From contig NZ_ACGK02000002.1 in assembly GCF_000159235.2 (NCBI RefSeq), positions 62,001 through 126,000 of the forward strand: a stretch of DNA of 64,000 nucleotides, given 5' to 3'. This stretch comes from Fannyhessea vaginae DSM 15829 (GTDB taxonomy: Bacteria > Actinomycetota > Coriobacteriia > Coriobacteriales > Atopobiaceae). The notes beneath the pieces were generated by a model. That model had not been told where the DNA came from, searched no databases, and saw only the letters and a list, made by a program, of their open reading frames with translations. Shown here one piece after another: positions 29,153 through 37,209 of this stretch (positions are counted from its first letter, which is position 1; each line of letters opens with the position of its first letter). A program made the translations under genes and the position numbers.

Positions 29153-29635
29153 ATGGGTGAACCAAATATTGTACTTGCACGTATTGACAATCGTCTTATT
29201 CACGGGCAAGTGGCAACTCAATGGACAGGTAGCGTAGGCGCTAATCTTATTCTGGTTGCAAACGACGAAGTTGCAAGCAATACCATGAGACAACATCTTA
29301 TGGATATGGCTGCTCCGCAAGGTGTTGCAACGAGATATTTTTCGCTTCAAAAAACAATTGACGTTATTCACAAAGCTGCTGCTCGTCAGCATATTTTCCT
29401 CGTGCTGGAAACACCTGAAGATGCTTTAAAGCTGGTAGAAGGTGGCGTTCCCATTAAGGTTTTAAATATCGGTAATATGCATATGTCAGAAGGTAAGCGT
29501 CAAGTTGCAACCTCGGTTGCGGTTGATGATGCCGATGTAGCGGCGTTCAAAAAGCTTGTTGACTTAGGCGTTGAGCTAAGCATTCAGCGCGTTCCTACCA
29601 CAGCTGTTGAGGATTCATCAAAGCTGTTTAATTAA
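29153..29635 (+). CDS. PTS EIIB, mannose family
   Basis: A 160-residue EIIB with the phosphorylated His17 in ARIDNRLIHGQV, and a C-terminal QRVPTTAVEDS typical of the fold. ATG 29153 was chosen over GTG 29144 because AAAGGGTGAG is spaced properly for it. The 200-base gap after the YajC-like gene has no terminator, and the whole set is likely one transcript. It transfers phosphate to the sugar taken in by EIIC/EIID. Confidence 0.92.
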   Translation: MGEPNIVLARIDNRLIHGQVATQWTGSVGANLILVANDEVASNTMRQHLMDMAAPQGVATRYFSLQKTIDVIHKAAARQHIFLVLETPEDALKLVEGGVPIKVLNIGNMHMSEGKRQVATSVAVDDADVAAFKKLVDLGVELSIQRVPTTAVEDSSKLFN

Positions 29636-29718
29636 TTGGATTTTACGTGCATATATGTGGGGTATATGCACGATAAAAAGGGATATGTATGTCTTATACA
29701 TTGAAAGGAGGAGCAAAG

Positions 29719-30519
29719 ATGGAATATTCAATTATTCAGGTTATATTGGTCTTTTTGGTAACGTTTGTTGCCGCGATCGACCAATTTAGTTTCCTTGAGT
29801 CACTGTATCAGCCGCTGGTTACCGGTCTTGTTATTGGCCTTATCTTGGGTGATGTTCAAACTGGTCTGATTGTTGGCGGTACGTATCAGTTAATGACAAT
29901 CGGAAACATGCCAATCGGAGGTGCACAACCACCTAATGCTGTAGTAGGTGGTATTATGGCGGCAGTTATTGCCATTTCGTTGCATCTCGATCCAAATATC
30001 GCAGTTGCAACTGCAATTCCATTCTCTCTGCTCGGCCAATACGGCGTTACGTTGATCTTTACGCTTATGTCCCCACTCATGAGTAAAGCAGATCAATATG
30101 CTCACGATGCCAATCCACAAGGTATTGTTAATCTTAACTACCTTTCAATGGGTCTTTTAGGACTCGTATTCGGTATTGTTGTTACCCTGTTCTTTGTTGG
30201 TGGTGCAACGGTTGGTCAGTCTGTTGTTGATTCAATTCCACAATGGTTAAGCAATGGTTTGAGCGCCGCTGGCGGTATGATGCGCTTTGTTGGTTTTGCA
30301 ATCCTTCTTAAGTTCATGATGACCAAAGATATGTGGGGATTCTACTTCCTTGGCTTTGGTCTTGCACTTATCGTTACCAACATTGCTGTTCTTGCAACAC
30401 CCGCTCTGCTTATTCTGGCTCTTATTGGCTTTGGTATTGCATATTGGGATTATCAACAAAATACCGAGCTCAAAGGTAGTGTTGTTGTAAATGCGGGAGG
30501 TGAAGAAGATGGCATCTAA
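29719..30519 (+). CDS. PTS EIIC, mannose family
   Basis: A 266-residue membrane protein of the ManY/AgaW family with many hydrophobic segments and the conserved GDVQTGLIVGGTYQLMTIG and GGAQPPNAVVGGI. GGAGGAGC precedes ATG 29719. It forms the transport channel together with EIID, whose gene overlaps its 3' end by 11 bases. In a GalNAc or related aga operon this subunit is called AgaW or AgaC; naming by substrate is inference from the neighbours. Confidence 0.92.
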   Translation: MEYSIIQVILVFLVTFVAAIDQFSFLESLYQPLVTGLVIGLILGDVQTGLIVGGTYQLMTIGNMPIGGAQPPNAVVGGIMAAVIAISLHLDPNIAVATAIPFSLLGQYGVTLIFTLMSPLMSKADQYAHDANPQGIVNLNYLSMGLLGLVFGIVVTLFFVGGATVGQSVVDSIPQWLSNGLSAAGGMMRFVGFAILLKFMMTKDMWGFYFLGFGLALIVTNIAVLATPALLILALIGFGIAYWDYQQNTELKGSVVVNAGGEEDGI

Positions 30520-31576
30520 TGAGCAAACAAGCTATAAAAATTTGAACGAGGGCGCACAGCTTGATCAAGCTACCCTTAACAAAATGGCATGGCGTTCATG
30601 CTTCTTGCAGGCGTCGTTTAACTACGAGCGTATGCAGGCTGCAGGTTGGCTTTACTCTATCTTGCCCGGTTTGGAAAAGATTCACACCGATAAAGATGAC
30701 CTTGCTACTTCTATGACCCACAACATGGAATTTTTCAACATTCATCCATTTTTGGTAACGTTTGCAATGGGTGTGATCCTTTCCATGGAGCAAAAGAAGG
30801 TCGATATTCCTACCATCCGCGCGGTCCGTGTATCACTTATGGGACCTCTTGGTGGTATTGGCGATGCCTTGTTCTGGATGACGCTTGTTCCTATTACAGC
30901 AGGTATTTGCTCTAATATGGCAATTAGCGGTAGTATCTTTGGACCTATTTTATTCCTGCTCATCTTCAACATTGTTCAATTTGCGCTTCGTTTTGGTCTT
31001 ATGAACTGGTCGTATAAGATGGGAACGCAGGCCATCGATGCTATGATGGCTAACATGAAGGCATTTACCCGTGCAGCTTCTATTTTGGGTGTATTTGTTG
31101 TTGGTTGCTTAACGGTTGCTATGGGCGGAACGCAAATTAAGCTTTCGGTACCTAATGGTTCAACTCAGTCATACGTTGCGCATGTTGCCGTTGTTAAAAC
31201 CGACGAAGTTAAAAGCTTTGACGTCATTAAAAAGACCGACGAAGGCGTTACGCTTTCGGGTACTAAAGATGCAGCTGGCAAGCCTCTTAAAACAGTTGAC
31301 GACAAAGGCCAAACCGTTGTTGCTGGTGCTAAAGATCTTGGAAATGGCATGAGCGAAGTTACCTACATGGAAATGGTTCAAAAACCGGTCAATGTTGATA
31401 TCGCTAAGGTACTTGATAGCATTTGTCCTAAGCTTGTTCCATTAGCTATTGTTATGCTTTTGTATTATTTATTTGCACGTCGTCGCTTTACTCCTATGAA
31501 GGGTATCATTCTCGTTTTGATTATTGGTATCCTAGGTGCAGGACCATTTGGTATGTGGCCAAGTATTTGGGGTTAA
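30509..31576 (+). CDS. PTS EIID, mannose family, with an extracytoplasmic insert
   Basis: A 355-residue EIID. The N-terminal region MAWRSCFLQASFNYERMQ and the GPLGGIGDALFW motif identify the family. It is longer than the usual 270-300 residues because of a hydrophilic segment rich in Lys/Asp/Val (about residues 215-290) before the last helices (IVMLLYYLF), likely outside the membrane. GGGAGGTG precedes ATG 30509, inside the end of the EIIC gene. It is followed by a terminator, so the regulator and enzyme genes downstream are a separate or partly read-through unit. Confidence 0.92.
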   Translation: MASNEQTSYKNLNEGAQLDQATLNKMAWRSCFLQASFNYERMQAAGWLYSILPGLEKIHTDKDDLATSMTHNMEFFNIHPFLVTFAMGVILSMEQKKVDIPTIRAVRVSLMGPLGGIGDALFWMTLVPITAGICSNMAISGSIFGPILFLLIFNIVQFALRFGLMNWSYKMGTQAIDAMMANMKAFTRAASILGVFVVGCLTVAMGGTQIKLSVPNGSTQSYVAHVAVVKTDEVKSFDVIKKTDEGVTLSGTKDAAGKPLKTVDDKGQTVVAGAKDLGNGMSEVTYMEMVQKPVNVDIAKVLDSICPKLVPLAIVMLLYYLFARRRFTPMKGIILVLIIGILGAGPFGMWPSIWG

Positions 31577-31596
31577 TTTCGTGCTAAGCATTTCTA

Positions 31597-31633
31597 AGGC
31601 GTGCGGTGCCTTGCACACTGCACGCCTTTTTTA
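31597..31633 (+). terminator. Rho-independent terminator after EIID
   Basis: Stem AAGGCGTGC / GCACGCCTT (31597-31605 and 31619-31627) with a T run. It precedes the GntR gene by about 14 bases. Confidence 0.85.
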
Positions 31634-31646
31634 ATAGGGGGCATGT

Positions 31647-32378
31647 ATGACCGCTACAAGCAAAAAGCAGCCTTTGTATCAACAGCTTGTTGATACTTTG
31701 CGCGAACAAATTGATAACGATATGACACCTGGCGCTCTTTTGCCCTCCGAACGCGAACTTGCATCTAAATACGGCTTATCGCGTACAACGGTAAGGCTCG
31801 CGTTAGACGAACTTGAGGGGTACGGCATTGTGGTTCGCCGACATGGAAAGGGAACATTTGTTTCTGAGTTTTCGAGTCACGCAGCCAATCTTATTTCGGC
31901 ATACAGTTTTACCGAACAAATGAAAGAGCTTGGTCGTATCCCTTCTACTAAAATTTTGAGTTTTGACATCATAAAGGCAACGCGCAATGTTGCCGAAAAT
32001 ATTCATATTCCCATAAACAGTGATGTGTATGTTATTAACCGTTTGCGGCTTGCAGACGGAGTTCCCATGATGGTGGGTGCAACGTATTTACCTGTTTCGC
32101 TTTTTCCAAATATCAACTTAAATTTATTGACCGATAAACCCTTGTACGATGTGCTTGAAGAGCATTTTAATCAGCATATTGTTGTTGCAAATGAAGAGTG
32201 TTTTGCAAGCACATCTCGGATGGATGAAGCAGCGTTTTTGAACATTGCCGAAGGTGTTCCCGTATTAAGAATTTGGCGCACCACCTATAATGACAAGCAT
32301 CAAATTATTGAGTATACCAGAAGCGTTGCACGTGGTGACAGCTTTAAATACGTTGTATCTCACGTGCGAAATAAATAA
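31647..32378 (+). CDS. GntR/HutC-family (UTRA) regulator, NagR/AgaR-like
   Basis: A 243-residue regulator: winged helix (LYQQLVDTLREQI, LLPSERELASKYGLSRTTVRLAL, RRHGKGTFV) and a UTRA domain of normal length. It opens with AGGGGGC before ATG 31647. It sits between the PTS genes and agaS-nagA. Members in this position respond to amino-sugar phosphates and bind TGGT-type palindromes. It is therefore the likely ligand for CTGGTTATAACCAG at 28117, which is inference. Confidence 0.9.
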   Translation: MTATSKKQPLYQQLVDTLREQIDNDMTPGALLPSERELASKYGLSRTTVRLALDELEGYGIVVRRHGKGTFVSEFSSHAANLISAYSFTEQMKELGRIPSTKILSFDIIKATRNVAENIHIPINSDVYVINRLRLADGVPMMVGATYLPVSLFPNINLNLLTDKPLYDVLEEHFNQHIVVANEECFASTSRMDEAAFLNIAEGVPVLRIWRTTYNDKHQIIEYTRSVARGDSFKYVVSHVRNK

Positions 32379-32425
32379 GTAAGTAAAACCATATGAGCGT
32401 ATGCTCAAGAAAGAAGGCGGATGGC

Positions 32426-33595
32426 ATGTTTAAAAAATCATCTGAGGAATTAACACAACTAGGTGCGCATATTACAACTCATGAGATTTTTCAGCAAAGT
32501 GATTTATGGAAACAAACCTATGACGTGTATACGCAGCACAAACAGGAGATAGCCACATTTTTGAACGGTGTCGTTGCGGGCAAAGGAAACCACGAGGCTG
32601 TTCGCGTTATGTTTGCAGGTGCTGGGACTTCGGCTTATGTGGGAGATACGCTTGTACCGTATTTACGTCGCTCGGCGCAAACGTCTCCCTATGAGTTTTG
32701 CGCACGCGCTACAACCGATATTGTGTCTGCCCCTTATGATTTTATTCGCCCCGATGAACCTACGTTGTTTGTTTCGTTTGCTCGTTCGGGCAATAGTCCC
32801 GAGAGCTTGGCAGCTATCGAGCGTGTAGAACAGATTGCAACCAATGTTCATTTTCTTAATATAACCTGTGCTCCCGAGGGCAAACTTGCAGTGCAAAGTG
32901 CAAACAATACACGTGCATATACCGTGTTGCTTCCGTTTGCAAATGATCAAGGCTTTGCGATGACAGGTAGCTTTACCTGCATGTTATTGCTTGCTGCACT
33001 TATTTTTGATCCATTAGAAGATGCTCGCAAACAAGAGCTTGTTGAGCAAATTGCTCAACTTGGTAAAAATATTACCGATCGCGAGGAAGAAATCTGTAAA
33101 TTCTTACAAGACGACTTTACGCGTATCACCTATTTGGGTTCAGGAGCCTTAGGAGCTCTTACACGCGAAGCGCAACTTAAAATTCTTGAGCTTACTGCTG
33201 GAAAAATTGCAACTTCGTTTGATACCTCAATGGGTTATCGTCATGGACCAAAGTCTTTTGTTGATGCACACACGCTGGTATTTGATTTTGTTTCAAACGA
33301 TTCTTATACGCGTCAATATGACCTTGATATTCTTAACGAAATTGCAGGCGACGATATTGCACTTCACACGGTTGCCATTCAGCAGCTTCAAACCAGCAAT
33401 TTTGAGGGCGAATCGTTTAACCTCAGCGCGCAGGAAGCACTGCCCGAACTTTATCTTGCTTTGCCGTATATTTTGGTTGCTCAGACAATTGCGCTTAATA
33501 CATCTGTTAAAGTTAACAATACCCCCGATACACCTTCTCCATCTGGTACGGTTAATCGTGTGGTCAAAGGTGTAACTATTCACCCTCTGTCATAG
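32426..33595 (+). CDS. agaS: SIS-domain sugar isomerase/deaminase AgaS
   Basis: A 390-residue protein with two SIS domains of the AgaS group (tagatose-6-phosphate ketose/aldose isomerase, galactosamine-6-phosphate deaminase). MFAGAGTSAYVGDTL, SFARSGNSPESLAA and GYRHGPKSF are the family signatures. ATG 32426 has AAGAAGG upstream. In the pathway it converts galactosamine-6-phosphate to tagatose-6-phosphate. Its position after a mannose-family PTS and before nagA fits N-acetylgalactosamine use. GlmS-type amidotransferase domains are absent, so it is not a synthase. Confidence 0.9.
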   Translation: MFKKSSEELTQLGAHITTHEIFQQSDLWKQTYDVYTQHKQEIATFLNGVVAGKGNHEAVRVMFAGAGTSAYVGDTLVPYLRRSAQTSPYEFCARATTDIVSAPYDFIRPDEPTLFVSFARSGNSPESLAAIERVEQIATNVHFLNITCAPEGKLAVQSANNTRAYTVLLPFANDQGFAMTGSFTCMLLLAALIFDPLEDARKQELVEQIAQLGKNITDREEEICKFLQDDFTRITYLGSGALGALTREAQLKILELTAGKIATSFDTSMGYRHGPKSFVDAHTLVFDFVSNDSYTRQYDLDILNEIAGDDIALHTVAIQQLQTSNFEGESFNLSAQEALPELYLALPYILVAQTIALNTSVKVNNTPDTPSPSGTVNRVVKGVTIHPLS

Positions 33596-33703
33596 CACGC
33601 GCGTAAATATTAACTAACGCTTTGCTACAGTTTGTATACGTGGTGAGATGTGTGTAAGCATATGCGTATGGAGTTTTGAATCAAATAGAAGAGGTAAACA
33701 GCA

Positions 33704-34885
33704 ATGTATGCGGTACAAGTTGGAAAAATTGTTCTTCCCGGACGCGTTGAAACTCACGGGTATCTTCTGATCGACAAGGGTGAATTTATAGGCTTTACCC
33801 ATGAGAAGCCTTCAGAAGATATAAACGTTGTGGACAGATCAACGTATTGGGTAGCACCTGGATATGTAGATACGCACATTCATGGTTTTGTGGGGCACGA
33901 CGTTATGGACGCTAACGCCAAAGGTTTAGACGAGGCGTCTCGTGCCTTGGTAAAATTTGGTACTACTACTTGGGTACCAACTACGCTTACACAAACGGTT
34001 GAGCAAATTGGTCGTGCGTGTGAAAGTGTATATGAGGCACGCTCAAATCGTTCAGACGATTTTGTGGGCGCTCGCATCGAAGGAATCTTTTTGGAAGGGC
34101 CGTTCTTTACCGAAAAACATAAAGGTGCGCAAAATCCTGCGCATATGATTGACCCCAACATCGAAATTCTTGAAGGGTGGCAAAAGCGCGCGCATGGTTT
34201 GATTTGCAGAACTGGTCTTGCGCCCGAGCGAAGTGGTGCCGCGCGTTATTGCGCACAGGCACGTGATTTAGGTGTTGTTTGCGCACTTGGGCATTCAGAC
34301 GCAACAAGTGCAGAAGGTTTTGCGTGTATAGAAGCTGGCGCTACAACATTCATACATGTGTATAACGGTATGAGTGGCCTTCATCATAGAAATCCAGGCT
34401 TAGTTGCGTGCGCCATGGCGTCGAGCAACACCTATGGTGAGCTTATTTGTGATGGTATGCATATTGTACCTGACGCATTAACTGCATTTGTTAAAGCAAA
34501 AGGTTGGGAGCATACGCCCCTTGTTACTGATTGCTTGCGTTGTGGTGGTATGCCCGAGGGCAACTATATGTTAGGAGATTTTCCTATTCGTATGCAGGAT
34601 GATCTTGCTCGTCTTGTTATGCCAGACGGCTCCTTAGGAAGCATTGCGGGCTCGGTACTTACCCTTAATCAAGCAGTTAAAAATGTTGTTGACTGGAATA
34701 TAGTAACCGCTGAGCAGGCAATACGTATGGCAACAGAAGTTGCAGCTCAGGCGTCGGGTATTGATGATGTGTGTGGACAAATTTTACCAGGCCGCCATGC
34801 AGACTTTAATATCCTTGACAACAACCTCAATGTTGTGGAAACATATTTATCAGGTGCTTGTGTACAAACATCGTCACAGTTGTAA
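33704..34885 (+). CDS. nagA: N-acetylglucosamine/galactosamine-6-phosphate deacetylase
   Basis: A 393-residue amidohydrolase-fold deacetylase. The metal-binding VDTHIHGFVGHD, the LEGPFF loop, HSDATSAEG, HVYNGMSGLHHR and DGMHI are all present, with the catalytic Asp region VTDCLRCGG. AGAAGAGG precedes ATG 33704. It removes acetate from the N-acetylamino sugar phosphate ahead of AgaS. In an aga-type operon this is AgaA; specificity for GalNAc over GlcNAc is inferred from agaS and the tagatose kinase and aldolase nearby. Confidence 0.93.
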   Translation: MYAVQVGKIVLPGRVETHGYLLIDKGEFIGFTHEKPSEDINVVDRSTYWVAPGYVDTHIHGFVGHDVMDANAKGLDEASRALVKFGTTTWVPTTLTQTVEQIGRACESVYEARSNRSDDFVGARIEGIFLEGPFFTEKHKGAQNPAHMIDPNIEILEGWQKRAHGLICRTGLAPERSGAARYCAQARDLGVVCALGHSDATSAEGFACIEAGATTFIHVYNGMSGLHHRNPGLVACAMASSNTYGELICDGMHIVPDALTAFVKAKGWEHTPLVTDCLRCGGMPEGNYMLGDFPIRMQDDLARLVMPDGSLGSIAGSVLTLNQAVKNVVDWNIVTAEQAIRMATEVAAQASGIDDVCGQILPGRHADFNILDNNLNVVETYLSGACVQTSSQL

Positions 34886-34908
34886 TATGCAAAGTTTTGG
34901 ATGAGTAT

Positions 34909-35721
34909 ATGATTAAATTAATTCTTTCGGATATTGATGGCACGCTTTTGCCTTTTGGCGAACATGTTGTGAGCGAGCGTACTAGACGTGCTATCGCGTT
35001 GGCAAACGAAGCAGGGATTGTATGCGGTCCGTGTACAGGTCGTGTATATGGACAACTACCCCCTTTATTTGCCAATGAGAGTGCTTGTACAGAAAGTGCA
35101 GTTGCTACTAATGGGTCGCAGGTTTTTTTGCGTGGCAAAAAAATCGAAGAAATTATTATTCCCTATGAGCTTCTTTGTGCGCTTAAAAGCGAAGTTGAGC
35201 GTATTCCGCGTTGCGGTATGTTGGTGTTTAAGGATACAACTCCTTATTTAGTTGCAGGAAAACGTGAGGATTTAGGTCTTCATTTTCCTTCATATGCAGA
35301 TATATGTATTCCAGTGTCTCAGATGCCAACGCATCCTGTGGTAAAAACAAATGTGTTCATGGCCGAGCCCGAGCAAGGTACGCGCGCTGTTATAGATCAT
35401 CTTAATCGCTGCGTAGATGGTCTTGATTTTGACTATCCGCGTGTTGGCTTTTCTAATGTTATGCTGAGCGGTCATAATAAAGCTACAGGTATTGACACTA
35501 TGGTCAAGGCGCTTGGTATTAGCTACGACGAAGTAGTTGTTTTTGGTGACGCAGGTAACGACCTCACCATGTTTTCAAAAGTACCTGCTTCTGTTGCCGT
35601 TGCAGGTGCAACTCCAGAAGCTGCAGCTGCTGCGCGTTATCACATCGGTGCGTGCGAAGACGATAGTGTTGCATGTGCAATTGAGATGCTTGCACAAAAT
35701 ATTTGGCCCTTTTCTTCCTAA
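34909..35721 (+). CDS. Cof-type HAD phosphatase
   Basis: A 270-residue HAD-superfamily hydrolase of the Cof (type IIB cap) group. The nucleophile motif LSDIDGTLLP starts at residue 5, and the C-terminal GDAGNDLTMF motif is intact. The start is ATG 34909, as the conserved domain begins there; the Shine-Dalgarno sequence is weak, and the gene follows nagA by 23 bases, probably through coupling. Such enzymes dephosphorylate sugar phosphates, often to clear toxic intermediates. The substrate is unknown. Confidence 0.88.
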   Translation: MIKLILSDIDGTLLPFGEHVVSERTRRAIALANEAGIVCGPCTGRVYGQLPPLFANESACTESAVATNGSQVFLRGKKIEEIIIPYELLCALKSEVERIPRCGMLVFKDTTPYLVAGKREDLGLHFPSYADICIPVSQMPTHPVVKTNVFMAEPEQGTRAVIDHLNRCVDGLDFDYPRVGFSNVMLSGHNKATGIDTMVKALGISYDEVVVFGDAGNDLTMFSKVPASVAVAGATPEAAAAARYHIGACEDDSVACAIEMLAQNIWPFSS

Positions 35722-35728
35722 GCTGTGC

Positions 35729-35734
35729 TATGAT
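35729..35734 (+). promoter_or_regulatory. -10 box of the pheST leader
   Basis: TATGAT lies just after the Cof gene stop and about 14 bases before the start of the T-box stem I. No clear -35 at normal spacing. Confidence 0.4.
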
Positions 35735-35747
35735 TCATACATATGCA

Positions 35748-36028
35748 ATGACGGAGAGGGTATGCCTTTGCCATTGGTCGGTGTAGTTAAGAGATAAAAT
35801 CCTTGGCTGAAAGATTTTACGTCATCGAGGTATACGTTCACTCTATCAGCAGCTATCTGAAAGCTTTTGAGTTTTGTATAACGCAAATGTATAAAGCAAG
35901 TAGGTGCGCCGTTTTCTCACGAGACGAGATTTTAAGTGGGCAAAACAAAAGCTATACGTTTTGTCAAACAAGGTGGTACCGCGGAATATTATCCGTCCTT
36001 GTGTGTGATACACGAGGACGGTTTTTTT
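35748..36028 (+). promoter_or_regulatory. T-box riboswitch controlling pheST
   Basis: A tRNA-sensing leader. The T-box antiterminator sequence AAGGTGGTACCGCGG lies at 35970-35984, and the terminator CCGTCC...GGACGG with a run of seven T lies at 35993-36028. A stem I can be closed by ATGACG (35748-35753) with CGTCAT (35820-35825), enclosing a GGAGAGGGTA motif like the usual kink-turn region. In the known mechanism, uncharged tRNA-Phe stabilises the antiterminator so that pheST is read. The specifier was not settled: a TTT lies in the stem I 3' arm and a TTC lies 12 bases beyond it. Confidence 0.9.
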
Positions 36029-36101
36029 ATATAGAAGTTCGTTTTATACACAAAGTTGTATGGATTTCTAACTATGTGTACAGTTTGAAAGGGGAGCTTA
36101 T

Positions 36102-37169
36102 ATGTCAATGGCAGAAAGCCTTGAAGCTATTCAACACGAAGTAGAACAAGGTCTTGCACAAGCGTCTTCTCCAGAAGAGATCGAAGCTATTCGCGTACAA
36201 GTTTTGGGTAAAAAAGGCTCGCTTACGGCAGTTATGCACATGATGGGTAGTGTAAGTAAAGAAGAACGTCCTCATATGGGAAAGCTTGCAAACGATGTGC
36301 GCGAACAGGTAACAAGCCTTATTGCCAAACGTAAAAGTGAGCTTATGGACGCGTGCATGCTCAAACAGTTTGAAGCCCAAAAAGTAGACATAACGCTTCC
36401 GGGGCGTGCATATCCAAAAGGCACGCAACATTTGATCTCATCTATTCGCGAAGAAATTGAGGATATTTTTACGGGTCTTGGATATACGGTAGAAGATGGC
36501 CCTTATGTTGAAACCACGTATTATAACTTTACTGCACTTAACGCTCCTGAAGATCATCCCTCACGTAGTGCAAAAGATACCTTCTATTTGGTAGATCGTG
36601 CACCCGAAGGAAAAGAACATCATGTTTTGGGTGAGTCCGATGTTTTACTGAGAACTCAAACATCAGGAGTGCAGGTACACGTAATGGAACATACCAAGCC
36701 TCCTATTTATATGATTTGCCCAGGTACCGTATTTCGTCCCGATACAGCAGACGCCAATCATCTTCCACAATTTACGCAGGTAGAAGGTCTTGTTGTTGAT
36801 AAGGGAATTACGTTTGGCGACTTAAAAGGTACGCTTGATTATTTTTGCAAAGAGATTTTTGGAAAAGACAGAAAAACGCGGTATCGTCCACACTTTTTCC
36901 CATTTACCGAGCCAAGCTGCGAAGTTGATGTATCTTGTGGTGTTTGCAAAGGTAGTGGGTGCCGTTTTTGTAAATATACGGGTTGGTTAGAGATTTTGGG
37001 TTGCGGTCTTGTAGACCCCAACGTCTTTGGATATGTAGGAATTGATCCCGAGGTATATTCTGGTTTTGCCTTTGGTATTGGTGTTGAGCGCGTTGCTGCA
37101 TTGCGCTACGATTTGCCAGACTTACGCATGCTTATGGCAGGCGATATGCGCTTCTTGCGCCAATTTTAG
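36102..37169 (+). CDS. pheS: Phenylalanyl-tRNA synthetase alpha subunit
   Basis: A 355-residue class II synthetase subunit: N-terminal coiled-coil tRNA-binding arm (to about residue 90), then the catalytic core with HPSRSAKDTFY, LLRTQTSGVQVHVM, VFRPDTADANHLPQFTQVEG and the terminal GFAFGIGVERVA. Length and motifs are standard. GAAAGGGGAG precedes ATG 36102. It attaches phenylalanine to tRNA-Phe as an alpha2-beta2 tetramer with PheT and is controlled by the T-box leader upstream. Confidence 0.97.
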   Translation: MSMAESLEAIQHEVEQGLAQASSPEEIEAIRVQVLGKKGSLTAVMHMMGSVSKEERPHMGKLANDVREQVTSLIAKRKSELMDACMLKQFEAQKVDITLPGRAYPKGTQHLISSIREEIEDIFTGLGYTVEDGPYVETTYYNFTALNAPEDHPSRSAKDTFYLVDRAPEGKEHHVLGESDVLLRTQTSGVQVHVMEHTKPPIYMICPGTVFRPDTADANHLPQFTQVEGLVVDKGITFGDLKGTLDYFCKEIFGKDRKTRYRPHFFPFTEPSCEVDVSCGVCKGSGCRFCKYTGWLEILGCGLVDPNVFGYVGIDPEVYSGFAFGIGVERVAALRYDLPDLRMLMAGDMRFLRQF

Positions 37170-37209
37170 CATCATCTAATACAACTGCTGTTACGTTGAA
37201 AGGTTTATA

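Noticed and set aside
35803..36144. Frame of 113 codons across the pheST leader
   Set aside because: It runs through the T-box antiterminator and terminator and into pheS in another frame, so it is a chance frame in a riboswitch.
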